Source: Bacteroidales bacterium
GTDB taxonomy: Bacteria > Bacteroidota > Bacteroidia > Bacteroidales > P3
Length of the DNA: 12,018 nt
Direction of reading: 5' to 3'
Assembly: GCA_017647065.1 (NCBI GenBank)
Contig: JAGCLI010000054.1
Location: 1 to 12,018 of the forward strand
The translations under genes were made by a program, and so were the position numbers. A model generated the notes under the pieces. The model was not told the origin of the DNA and made no database searches. It saw only the letters and a list, made by a program, of their open reading frames with translations. How positions within the stretch are numbered: position 1 is the stretch's first letter; the number at the start of each line of letters is the position of its first letter. Below, piece after piece: positions 1 through 7,308 of the stretch.

Positions 1-1254
1 TGCGTCTTGTATGATTCCTGCTTTTATTGCTTCAACAAATCCACCTTTTTCTTCTAATCCTTTGAATATTTCCCAAGCTTTTTCTGCTATTGCGTTTGTT
101 AAGCTTTCGATATAATATGATCCTGCTGATGGGTCTACTACTTTATCTAAGTAAGATTCTTCTTTTAATAGGATTTGTTGGTTTGTTGCTATACGAGTTG
201 AGAATTCGTCTGCTTTTTTGTAAGCTACGTCAAATGGATATACAGAAATTGAGTCTGCTCCTGCTATTGCTGCTGACATTGTTTCTGTTGTTGTTCTCAA
301 CATATTTACGTATGGATCGTATATTGTTTTGTTGTAGAATGAACTTTCTGTGTGAATGTGTAATTGATATGCTGTTTCACATTTTGGAGCGTATTGTTCC
401 ATGATTTTTGTCCATAAAAGACGTGCAGCTCTCAATTTTGCTATTTCCATAAAGTAGTTGCTACCTGTTGCAAATGCAAAGATTGTTCTGTATCCTACTG
501 AATGTGCTGGAATTCCTTTTTGAGTTAGGTTGTAAAGGTAATCGTTTGCAGCAGATAATGTATAAGCTAATTCTTGAACTATTGATGCTCCTGCATTGTT
601 GAAAGCACTTGCATTGATTGTTAATACATCAAATGCAGGTATGTTTTCTTTTACTAAATTGATTATCTCAACTAATGTATTGTAACTCTTGTCTAAATCT
701 TCGTAGAATTTACCATGAGATAATGCGTATGCGTATGCATCAAAGTTTATTGAACCTTTAACTTTTTCTTTATCTAAGTTTTGAGATTTAACTTCTTCTA
801 TGAATAGTTTTAATGTTTCAAGGTAGTTATCACTCTTAATAAAGTTGATTTTAACTTCTTCTAAGTTGATTCCTGCCAATAAAGCCTTCATATCAGAGGC
901 TGTTTTAATGCTTTTAGCAACTAAGCCCAAAGAATTTACTCCTCTTTCTATTCCTGCTAATGCAATTGCGTTTGCTGTTTTTGCATCACATTCAATCACA
1001 TCTTGACGAATATCCCAAGCATTTGTTGTTTTTTTGTAACCTCTTACAAATGGAGCTTGTGCAGGGTTTCCATTAAGATATTCAAGTGTTTGAAGGTCTT
1101 CTGCTCTGTAATAAGGTTTAACGTCAAAGCCTTCTAAAGTTTTCCAAATCAATTTCTTGTTGTAATCAGCACCTTTAAGGTCAGCTGTTATCACTTCTTC
1201 CCATTGTTGAGTTGTAACTTCGGGAAATTCAGCAAATAACTTATTATTTTCCAT
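1..1254 (-). CDS. mutA: Methylmalonyl-CoA mutase small (beta) subunit, C-terminus cut by window edge
   Basis: This is the non-catalytic partner in the heterodimeric, B12-dependent mutase that interconverts methylmalonyl-CoA and succinyl-CoA in the cytoplasm (propionate metabolism). The ATG at 1254 opens a frame of 418 codons with no stop before base 1; family members are about 610-640 residues, so roughly the last 200, the degenerate B12-binding domain, lie outside the window. Visible landmarks are LIWKTLEGFDVKPYY near residues 35-49, FATGSNYFMEIAKLRAARLLW across about 261-281 followed by TKIMEQY, TTTETMSAAIAGADSISV near 321-338, and DPSAGSYYIESLTNAIAEKAW from 374. At 253-257 it reads VGYRT where the catalytic large subunit has a GYH motif with the active-site His, which supports the small-subunit call. 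A catalytic mutA partner would be expected just downstream, beyond the edge. It has its own promoter and an A-rich leader, separated by a terminator from the genes upstream. Confidence 0.93.
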   Translation of the reverse strand, partial: MENNKLFAEFPEVTTQQWEEVITADLKGADYNKKLIWKTLEGFDVKPYYRAEDLQTLEYLNGNPAQAPFVRGYKKTTNAWDIRQDVIECDAKTANAIALAGIERGVNSLGLVAKSIKTASDMKALLAGINLEEVKINFIKSDNYLETLKLFIEEVKSQNLDKEKVKGSINFDAYAYALSHGKFYEDLDKSYNTLVEIINLVKENIPAFDVLTINASAFNNAGASIVQELAYTLSAANDYLYNLTQKGIPAHSVGYRTIFAFATGSNYFMEIAKLRAARLLWTKIMEQYAPKCETAYQLHIHTESSFYNKTIYDPYVNMLRTTTETMSAAIAGADSISVYPFDVAYKKADEFSTRIATNQQILLKEESYLDKVVDPSAGSYYIESLTNAIAEKAWEIFKGLEEKGGFVEAIKAGIIQDA

Positions 1255-1290
1255 TATATTATTTTTTTTATTTCTTCCTAAATCAGCTCG

Positions 1291-1322
1291 CAAAATTATA
1301 AAGAATTTAATACATATCCAAA
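1291..1322 (-). promoter_or_regulatory. Predicted Bacteroidota-type promoter for mutA
   Basis: Read on the minus strand, TTTG (plus 1319-1322) is followed after 20 bases by TAATTTTG (plus 1291-1298). This fits the Bacteroidota consensus of a -33 TTTG and a -7 TAnnTTTG. Transcription should begin around 1285-1288, giving a leader of about 30 bases that ends in an A-rich stretch before the ATG at 1254, with no Shine-Dalgarno sequence. It lies between the terminator of the upstream genes and mutA, where an independent promoter is needed. Position and motif are seen; activity is inferred. Confidence 0.6.
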
Positions 1323-1335
1323 TAAAACAAAGAAA

Positions 1336-1369
1336 AAAGACGGAGTTTTTCTTCTAAATCTCCGTCTTT
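1336..1369 (-). terminator. Intrinsic terminator after the TPR gene
   Basis: AAAGACGGAG (1336-1345) and CTCCGTCTTT (1360-1369) form a perfect 10-bp stem around a 14-base loop; three inner T-A pairs could shorten the loop. On the minus strand a T-rich tail follows (complement of 1321-1335), and on the plus strand another T-rich run follows (1370-1380), so the hairpin is formally bidirectional. It lies 26 bases past the TPR-gene stop at 1395 and before the mutA promoter, so it most likely ends the long minus-strand gene run. Confidence 0.8.
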
Positions 1370-1394
1370 CTTTATTTTTTATCTTTTTTCAGTT

Positions 1395-2405
1395 TTATTT
1401 TGCAGGGCCTTGCAATTCTTTTACTTTTGCTGCATCGGCTGCTTGTGATTTTTTATCACCTAATTTACCGTATGTATTTGCTCTGTATTTGTAAGCATTT
1501 ACATAGTCTGCTTTTAATTCGATTGCTTTTGTGAAATCTGCCAAGGCTTCTTGGAATTTTTCTGCTTTAAATAAAGCTACTCCTCTGTTGTAGTAGTATT
1601 TTTCGTTGTTTGCATTAAGTTCTATAAGTTTTGTATAGTCTTCTGCTTCTTGTGCAAAGTTTTTCAATGCTTTGTTACAAACTGCTCTTGAATTAAACAA
1701 TTGTTCTGTTTTCATTCCTTTTTCTTCTGCTTTTGTAAAGTCGCTTACTGCTGCTTGAAGACTTTCTGGTGTTTTCATAGAATAGTTTGCAAATCCTCTA
1801 TCATAATAAAGGGCTGCTTTTTCTTCTATTGCAAGTGCAGAAGTTAAGTCTGTGATAACTGCTTGCCAATTTTTTTGCATTGCGTATGCAGATGCTCTGT
1901 TTTGTAGTGCTCCTACGTTTGTTGGTTCTATTGCTAAAACTGCTGTAAGCTCGTTTATGTAATTTGCATAGTCTTTTTTTATCATTCTTGCCTCAGCTTT
2001 GTTTAACATAACTGCAACATCGTTAGGATTTGTTTGCAAATATGTTTCGTAATCTCTTATTGCAAAATCAGCTTCTTTCATTTCTAAGTATGAATTTGCT
2101 CTATAAAGATATGCAGCAGGAGTTGCTGTGTTTTTTTCTATGAATTTATCAAATGCAGATACTGCTGATTGGTAGTTTTTAAGGTTAAAATTTGCCAATC
2201 CTTCATAATAGTAAACAAATTCCCAATTTGGAACTTCTGCTTTGCAACTTTCTGCTTGTGATAGCATAGAATTCCAATCTTTTGCTGTGTTTAAATTTTC
2301 GTATGTTTCAATCCACTTGTTTGTGGCTGCAGCATCATCTGCTTGTTGTGCAAAAGCAAAAACAGAACAGATAAGCATAAAGAATGTTGTGATTGTTCTT
2401 TTCAT
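1395..2405 (-). CDS. Secreted tetratricopeptide-repeat (TPR) protein
   Basis: This 336-residue protein starts with a signal peptide (MKRTITTFFMLICSVFAFA, likely cut before QQADDA near residue 19-20), so it should reach the periplasm; there is no lipobox Cys at the cleavage site. The rest is a solenoid of roughly eight TPR units. The clearest are around residues 63-95 (YYYEGLANFNLKNYQSAVSAF), 97-128, 165-195, 199-230, 235-265 and 268-300 (YYNRGVALFKAEKFQEALADF). TPRs bind other proteins, and no catalytic domain is visible, so a scaffold role is inferred and the partner is unknown. It starts 55 bases after the trmB stop, with no convincing promoter in that gap (a CGTTTTTG near 2435 misses the TA of the -7 box), and ends just before the hairpin terminator. 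The leader is A-rich. Confidence 0.85.
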   Translation of the reverse strand: MKRTITTFFMLICSVFAFAQQADDAAATNKWIETYENLNTAKDWNSMLSQAESCKAEVPNWEFVYYYEGLANFNLKNYQSAVSAFDKFIEKNTATPAAYLYRANSYLEMKEADFAIRDYETYLQTNPNDVAVMLNKAEARMIKKDYANYINELTAVLAIEPTNVGALQNRASAYAMQKNWQAVITDLTSALAIEEKAALYYDRGFANYSMKTPESLQAAVSDFTKAEEKGMKTEQLFNSRAVCNKALKNFAQEAEDYTKLIELNANNEKYYYNRGVALFKAEKFQEALADFTKAIELKADYVNAYKYRANTYGKLGDKKSQAADAAKVKELQGPAK

Positions 2406-2460
2406 TTTTCTTATTTTATTTATTTGTTATTATTTCAAAAACGTTTATACTTTCTTATTA

Positions 2461-3126
2461 TTATGTTAATTTAAATTTCAAGTAAGTGATTGGTTTGCCT
2501 ATTTTCAAATACATTGCCTCGTAAAAGGTTTGTATTTCAATAACATCTTCCTTAAAATCAGAATTATATAAATCATTTGTATTGTAAAGGATTTCTCTTT
2601 TTGAAGGAATTAAAACTTCATCTTTTGTATATTCATACAATTCTTGTGAATCGGTTTTCAAATGTACAATTCCATCTTGTTTTAATATGTTTTTATATAA
2701 TTTCAGAAATCTTTCACAAGTTAGACGTTTATTTGGCTTTTTCAATTGGGGGTCTGGGAATGTTATCCAAATTTCTGAAACCTCATTTTCTGCAAAATAA
2801 CTTTCTATCATTTGAATATGTGTTCTTACAAAGGCGACATTTGTCATTTTGTCTTCGTTTGAAGTTTTGCAACCTCTCCAAAGTCTTGCTCCTTTAATGT
2901 CTATGCCAATGAAGTTTTTATTTGGATATTTTTTTGCCAAGCCCACGGTGTATTCTCCTTTACCACAGCCCAATTCTAAAACGATTGGATTGTCGTTTTT
3001 AAAGAAATCTTCGTTCCATTTACCTTTTAAAGCAAATCCTTCTTTTGTTATTTGCTCGTATGTTAATTGAAAAAGATTTGCAAACGTTTCATTTTCGGCA
3101 AATCTCGCTAATTTATTTTTTCCCAC
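2461..3126 (-). CDS. trmB: tRNA (guanine-46-N7)-methyltransferase TrmB
   Basis: TrmB uses S-adenosylmethionine to make m7G46 in the variable loop of tRNA. The 221-residue length is normal for the family. The SAM-binding motif is VLELGCGKGEY at residues 49-59, followed by the acidic motif FIGIDIKGARLWRG at 72-85. The family signature ITFPDPQLKKPNKRL at 121-135 and the KTDS segment at 157-160 form the active site and tRNA-binding face. The start is a GTG: the preceding tsaB stop TAG shares its G with it (TAGTG), and no ATG lies in frame upstream. This one-base overlap implies translational coupling with tsaB. Confidence 0.95.
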   Translation of the reverse strand: MGKNKLARFAENETFANLFQLTYEQITKEGFALKGKWNEDFFKNDNPIVLELGCGKGEYTVGLAKKYPNKNFIGIDIKGARLWRGCKTSNEDKMTNVAFVRTHIQMIESYFAENEVSEIWITFPDPQLKKPNKRLTCERFLKLYKNILKQDGIVHLKTDSQELYEYTKDEVLIPSKREILYNTNDLYNSDFKEDVIEIQTFYEAMYLKIGKPITYLKFKLT

Positions 3127-3815
3127 TAATGTAATCCTTTTACTTTTGACGGTGCTGCTTCAAAATTTTTTAAATAAAATGGTTCAAAGTAAGCAACATC
3201 AACAAATTCTTTTTTATTATATTTTTCAAATGCTAAGCTTTGCATATTTTTTGCAGTCAATTCTACAGAAAAATCAAAGAAAAAATTATTTTTTTCAAAG
3301 ACTTTTTTTGTTTTTTCTAAGCAATCTCCAACTAAAACTACGTCTTTTTTATCAGAAAGATAACTATCGTAAATTCCTTCTTCCAAAACATCTGCCGAAC
3401 AAGGCTTTATCTCTTTTTTATCGTAATAAATAGTAGAGTAAACCTCCATTCGTCTTGCGTCAATCATAGATACACAACAGGCATTTGGGTTTTTCTCCAA
3501 TACAGGGGCTGCAAAAATTTCGCAAGTCTTTAATGCAATAACCGGAATATCCAAAGCGTATGCCAATCCTTTTGCTGTGCTGACTCCTATTCTTAATCCG
3601 GTGTAAGAACCCGGCCCTATTGAGACTGCAATTGCTGATAAGTCGGAATAATTATAAGAAGTTTGAGAAAACAAATCTTCGATTAGCAATGATAATTTAG
3701 CAGAATGAGAATTTGGTTCATTGCTTTCAGAATACGAAACAATACCTTGCTCATTTGCCAATGCACAAGAACATTTTGCTGTTGCTGTTTCTATCAATAA
3801 TATTAGCGTTTCCAT
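3126..3815 (-). CDS. tsaB: tRNA threonylcarbamoyladenosine biosynthesis protein TsaB
   Basis: TsaB is the inactive paralogue of TsaD. With TsaD and TsaE it forms the complex that transfers the threonylcarbamoyl group to A37 of ANN-decoding tRNAs (t6A). The 229-residue protein has the ASKHA-fold start ILLIETATAKCSCAL (residues 5-19), NSHSAKLSLLIEDLF (36-49), and the family hallmark SIGPGSYTGLRIGVSTAKGLA at 65-85. The long C-terminal kinase-like half of TsaD is absent, as expected. It is tightly linked to trmB, another tRNA-modification gene. A 48-base gap separates it from the upstream methyltransferase gene and contains a likely promoter. The ATG at 3815 is preceded by an A-rich leader. Confidence 0.93.
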   Translation of the reverse strand: METLILLIETATAKCSCALANEQGIVSYSESNEPNSHSAKLSLLIEDLFSQTSYNYSDLSAIAVSIGPGSYTGLRIGVSTAKGLAYALDIPVIALKTCEIFAAPVLEKNPNACCVSMIDARRMEVYSTIYYDKKEIKPCSADVLEEGIYDSYLSDKKDVVLVGDCLEKTKKVFEKNNFFFDFSVELTAKNMQSLAFEKYNKKEFVDVAYFEPFYLKNFEAAPSKVKGLH

Positions 3816-3839
3816 TGTTTATTTTCTCAAAATCGTTGG

Positions 3840-3871
3840 CAAAATTAAAAAAAATTTTAATGATTATTCAA
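3840..3871 (-). promoter_or_regulatory. Predicted internal promoter for tsaB-trmB
   Basis: On the minus strand TTG (plus 3869-3871, preceded by G rather than T) is followed after 21 bases by TAATTTTG (plus 3840-3847), matching the Bacteroidota -7 box and, less well, the -33 box. The predicted start near 3833-3836 leaves a leader of about 20 bases before the tsaB ATG. The -33 element overlaps the last codons of the upstream methyltransferase gene, whose stop is at 3864-3866. The spacer holds a run of eight T. Confidence 0.45.
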
Positions 3872-5054
3872 CTTGAAGCAAAAATCCCTTTAAATACTCT
3901 CCGTCGGGATGGAAAATTGACTGAGGATGATCCATTGCATGAGGCAAACGTTGTACTATTCTAATCTTTCTATTTGCAAGGGCCGCACAAGAGAAAAGCA
4001 TAGTTCCAAAATCCTCTCTACTAACGGCTTGCGAGCAAGAAAAAGTAAATAAGAATCCTCCTTTTGCAATCTTTTCCATTGCCTTTTGATTGATTTGTCT
4101 ATAACCTTTTAAGGCTTGATTAAGATTTCTATTGTGTTTTGCAAAAGCAGGTGGATCTAAAACAATTAAATCAAACTCTCCCTTTGGCACTTGATCTAAA
4201 TATTCTAAGACATCTACTGCTAAGGCTTGGTGATTGTGATTTTGAAAATTAACTCTAACATTTTCTTCACACAATTCCACGGCTCTTTTTGAAATATCAA
4301 GACTTAATACTTTTTTTGCTCCACCTTGAATCGCCGCAAGAGAAAATCCTCCTGTGTAAGAAAAAGCGTTTAAAACGTTTCTATCTTTGGAAAGGCTTCC
4401 TACCAATTCCCTATTAACTCTTTGGTCAATGAAAAATCCTGTTTTTTGTCCTTGATTAAAGTCTATGCGAAATGAAAGATTATTTTCTTTTGCAAACCAT
4501 TCGCCTTCAATGTTTCCAAACAAGAATCTATCAGTTTCTCCTTCGTTTTGTTTTGGCAAAGTAGAAGAAGATTTTGAGAAAATAGCTTTACAGTTTTCTT
4601 GTAAAACTTCTTGTAAAGCTTTTACAATATATTCTTGAAGATTTAGCATACCTACGCTATGGAATTGCAAGACTACAAGTCCGTTGTAATAGTCCGCTAT
4701 TAACGAAGGCATAAAATCTCCCTCTGCATTGATTAAACGAAAAATATTTGTTGAAGGATTGGAGAAAAAACCTAAACTTTTGCGATAATCATAGGCTTGT
4801 TTGATTCTGTTTAAAACAAAATCATAGTTGATTTGCTCCTTTTCAAAAGACAAAACTTTAACGGCAATACTCGCATTTTGCCAAAAACCAACGCATAAGA
4901 AGTCTTTATTGCTATTATATACCTCTACTAATTCTCCTTCTTTTATTTCGGTTTTTGATTTTTGTAATGCACCAGAGAAAATCCAAGGGTGCTTACGCAA
5001 AACAGACTTATCCTTTTGAGGTAAAAGGATAAGTCTTTTATATTGTTGTTGCAT
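3864..5054 (-). CDS. Class I SAM-dependent rRNA methyltransferase, RlmI-like
   Basis: This 396-residue protein has the layout of the RlmI/YccW family, which makes m5C in 23S rRNA (position 1962 in E. coli). An N-terminal PUA-like RNA-binding domain (about 5-75) begins with LLPQKDKSVLRKHPWIFSGAL, typical of the group. The middle segment ends in FNQGQKTGFFIDQR (199-212). The Rossmann domain has the SAM motif VLNAFSYTGGFSLAAIQGGA (227-246), the acidic SLDIS (251-255), the catalytic VLDPPAFAK (298-306) and TFSCSQAVS (337-345), whose Cys340 is the expected m5C nucleophile region. The family includes members with other or untested rRNA targets, so the exact site is inferred. It starts 7 bases after the aminotransferase stop, so the two are very likely cotranscribed. 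Confidence 0.9.
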   Translation of the reverse strand: MQQQYKRLILLPQKDKSVLRKHPWIFSGALQKSKTEIKEGELVEVYNSNKDFLCVGFWQNASIAVKVLSFEKEQINYDFVLNRIKQAYDYRKSLGFFSNPSTNIFRLINAEGDFMPSLIADYYNGLVVLQFHSVGMLNLQEYIVKALQEVLQENCKAIFSKSSSTLPKQNEGETDRFLFGNIEGEWFAKENNLSFRIDFNQGQKTGFFIDQRVNRELVGSLSKDRNVLNAFSYTGGFSLAAIQGGAKKVLSLDISKRAVELCEENVRVNFQNHNHQALAVDVLEYLDQVPKGEFDLIVLDPPAFAKHNRNLNQALKGYRQINQKAMEKIAKGGFLFTFSCSQAVSREDFGTMLFSCAALANRKIRIVQRLPHAMDHPQSIFHPDGEYLKGFLLQVE

Positions 5055-5061
5055 TTATACT

Positions 5062-6378
5062 TTATTTGATTGGGTGGTCTTCGTGGAATTTCTTAACTCT
5101 TTGAGCAAAGACAGGTATCATTTCATTTGGTATTAAAGAAACGCAAGCTCTTGCTCCTTCTGTTCTGGTACTTCTACAAACGCCCAAAGAAATAGCACTA
5201 ATTCCATAATAAGCTAATTCTCCTAACATTTCTTCTCCTGTAAGTCCTGGGTAAGAGAAAGTGAAATAGAAGCCATCTGCAACATCTACATCTAAGTCTT
5301 TGTCGTAAACGATTTTAAATCCGTTTTCAACCAAAGCTTTTTTCATTTGTTCTGCTTTTCTTCCGTATTCTTTCAAAGGTTCTGCAAAGTTGTATGTTCC
5401 ATCGTTGCATGCTTTGAAAATTGCTGTTAAAGCATATTGTGGAGAGAATGCTGTACCTGATGTTAATGCATAAAGAGAACCGAAGATTATTGCACGGCCA
5501 AAGCAATCTTGTGTGAAATATTTCTTCATGTGCTCTGTTTTCATATCAAACAAGTCTTTGCTAATAACCATTACTGCAATACGTTGTCCAGCGTATGAGA
5601 ATATTTTACTACCTGAAATCATTAAAACGAATTTCTTTGCCCATTTTGCAACTGTTGGTTGATATGGTGCAACGCCTGGCTTAGAAAAATCTTGACGGAA
5701 GTCCATTCCGAAATACGCCAAGTCTTCTAAAACTATTACATCATACTTATTTGCAACCTTTGCTATGATTTGAAGTTCCATTTCGTTGAATGAGAACCAA
5801 GCAGGATTGTTTGGAGATGAGTAAATCATTGCTGCTACTTCTCCTGTTGCAAGATATTCTTCTAATTTTGCTTCTAATTTTTCTCCTCTATAATCGTAAA
5901 CATCAAAGTGTAAAGTATCTATTCCTAATATATTACATTGTTGTTTTTGAACAGGGAAGCCTGGGTCTATAAATAAGATTTTATTTTTCTTTTCGTCTAA
6001 ACGAGCAATTGTCATAAAAGCTGCAAAACTTGCTTGCATACTTCCTACTGTTGGAACGCAAGCATCGTCTTCTACTTCTACGTCAAGGAAATTTTTTACA
6101 AAACGTGCTGTTTCGTGTTTCAATTCTTTTGTTCCGTAAATATCTGGATAGATTGCAGCACAGCCATTTTTCAATGCTTCAATTTCTGCATCAACTCCTA
6201 ATTGCACAGCAGGAATTCCTGGAATACCCATTTCCATTCTCACAAATTTTTCTCCTGTTGCTGCTTCCACATCATCTATTATCTTTTTTACTTCTCTTAT
6301 AGATGCTTTTGCTACACTTTTGATATTGTTTTTTGCAATGATTTGATCAACCAATGCTCTGTCGAAAGGTATATTCAT
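5062..6378 (-). CDS. Pyridoxal-phosphate-dependent aminotransferase, class I/II fold
   Basis: This 438-residue enzyme has the fold-type I aspartate-aminotransferase layout. Visible features are YPDIYGTKELKHETARF (77-93), the cofactor-phosphate segment TVGSMQASFAAF (110-121), the Asn motif SSPNNPAWF (187-195), the pyridine-N-binding Asp in LEDLAYFGMD (217-226), the Schiff-base lysine K258 in SGSKIFSYAGQR, and a C-terminal Arg-rich stretch CRSTRTEGARACVSLIP expected to bind the substrate carboxylate. The first 50 residues (SVAKASIREVKKIIDDVE...RMEMGIPG) resemble a Bacteroidota-type subgroup I know only as a generic PLP-dependent aminotransferase. The amino donor and acceptor cannot be named from the sequence. 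It lies 23 bases after porD and 7 before the rRNA methyltransferase, in the place where recN often sits in related genomes. Confidence 0.85.
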   Translation of the reverse strand: MNIPFDRALVDQIIAKNNIKSVAKASIREVKKIIDDVEAATGEKFVRMEMGIPGIPAVQLGVDAEIEALKNGCAAIYPDIYGTKELKHETARFVKNFLDVEVEDDACVPTVGSMQASFAAFMTIARLDEKKNKILFIDPGFPVQKQQCNILGIDTLHFDVYDYRGEKLEAKLEEYLATGEVAAMIYSSPNNPAWFSFNEMELQIIAKVANKYDVIVLEDLAYFGMDFRQDFSKPGVAPYQPTVAKWAKKFVLMISGSKIFSYAGQRIAVMVISKDLFDMKTEHMKKYFTQDCFGRAIIFGSLYALTSGTAFSPQYALTAIFKACNDGTYNFAEPLKEYGRKAEQMKKALVENGFKIVYDKDLDVDVADGFYFTFSYPGLTGEEMLGELAYYGISAISLGVCRSTRTEGARACVSLIPNEMIPVFAQRVKKFHEDHPIK

Positions 6379-6401
6379 ATCGTTTTTATTTTTTTAAATT
6401 A

Positions 6402-7308
6402 TTATTGTCCTTGTTGTAGTATTTGTTCATATTTATTTGTGTTTGCAGGGTCAATTTCTTTCATCAACCCTACAACTCTTGATTTTTCATTTTGTGGAGC
6501 TCCTTTGAAAATATTAACTATTTCATCTGATTTTGCATCTAAGAATTGTTTTACGGCAACTAAATCAGATTTTTCTCTATGTGCTCGTTTTATATTTTCA
6601 ATTGCCTCCATTATATTATTTCTTGCTTCGGCTTGACTATCACCTTGCATCATATCTAATCCTAAGCGATGATATTGATACGATGCATCGCGAATATATC
6701 TGTAAGTAGTATTAGTATAATTTTCTACCATCCAATATTTATTCCTATTATCCTCAGCCCTTTTCCAACCCTTTGAAGCAGAACGTTGCGAAGCCGTTAC
6801 AATATTTTGACAAACCGTAAAATACTTATTCCCTCCGTTATGTTCAAAACTATCAGCGTCAAGAGCTAAGAAATAATACAAATAAAATGCTATTGTAGAA
6901 ACTAAATTATTGGTGTAATTATTTTGTTCAAATTCCAAAGACTGTCCTTGAGTAAACTTAAATGTAAAACCTTGCTCTTGGGTATTTAGAAGAGTTGTTG
7001 TATATGTAGAGCCATAGACAGGGCGTCTTAATTGAATATTTATATCCCCTTTAAAATCTTCCTGTGTGCTATGTTCTGTTATCGTAATTGAAATTGAGCC
7101 TTCTATTTTCTCAAACTCCTCATAGGTAACATCTGTCCACTTTCTTTCATTGACAAATTCAGTCAATAATTCCTGTATTTGTTGAAAAACTTCTCTATCC
7201 GAGGATTGCAATTGCGTAGAATTAACACTTACACTAACTCTAAATTCTTGCGAAAATGCAGATGAAAAGAAAAAAAACGCAAAACAAAAAACAAGGAAAT
7301 CTTCTCAT
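6402..7308 (-). CDS. porD: Type IX secretion protein PorD / DUF4835, frame broken in signal peptide
   Basis: The mature part matches DUF4835, a Bacteroidota family now often named PorD and linked to the type IX secretion system: EVFQQIQELLTEFVNERKWTD, the INIQLRRPVYGSTY block, and the YFLALDADSF and WKRAEDNRNKYW segments. An uninterrupted frame runs from the stop at 6402 to about 7305 but contains no ATG or GTG at its start; its first usable codon is a TTG at 7211, which would drop the export signal. Upstream of that TTG the frame still encodes FFFFSSAFSQEFRVSVSVN, a signal-peptide end and mature start. The natural ATG is at 7306-7308, overlapping the coaBC stop as ATGA, but is one base out of frame and would give only about 22 residues ending in TAG. 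Removing one T between 7268 and 7300 gives a 301-residue protein, the normal family length. It follows coaBC, as in many Bacteroidota. Confidence 0.78.
7270..7277 (-). repeat. Eight-T homopolymer inside the porD signal-peptide region
   Basis: The plus strand has eight consecutive A here, which read as T8 in the porD coding strand. A second run of six lies at 7286-7291 and a TTT at 7297-7299. Loss of one base in any of these restores the frame between the ATG at 7308 and the mature PorD frame. The T8 run is the longest and so the likeliest site of a sequencing slip or of replication or transcriptional slippage, but the sequence alone does not say which run changed. Confidence 0.6.

Noticed and set aside
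90..404. Plus-strand frame of 104 codons rich in Leu
   Set aside because: It is the antisense shadow of the mutA coding region, which is a clear family match; the Leu/Phe-rich composition is typical of reading AT-rich genes backwards.
2406..2460. Possible promoter for the TPR gene (CGTTTTTG near 2435)
   Set aside because: The first two bases of the -7 box are wrong and no TTTG lies at the right distance, so read-through from trmB is the simpler view.
6202..6636. Plus-strand frame of 144 codons with hydrophobic, Cys/Phe-rich segments
   Set aside because: It lies antisense across the aminotransferase start and porD end, both strong genes; the apparent membrane segments are a composition artefact.
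7211..7211. TTG at 7211 as the true porD start
   Set aside because: The frame upstream still encodes a signal-peptide end and mature residues typical of DUF4835, and a TTG start would remove the export signal; a frame break is more likely.
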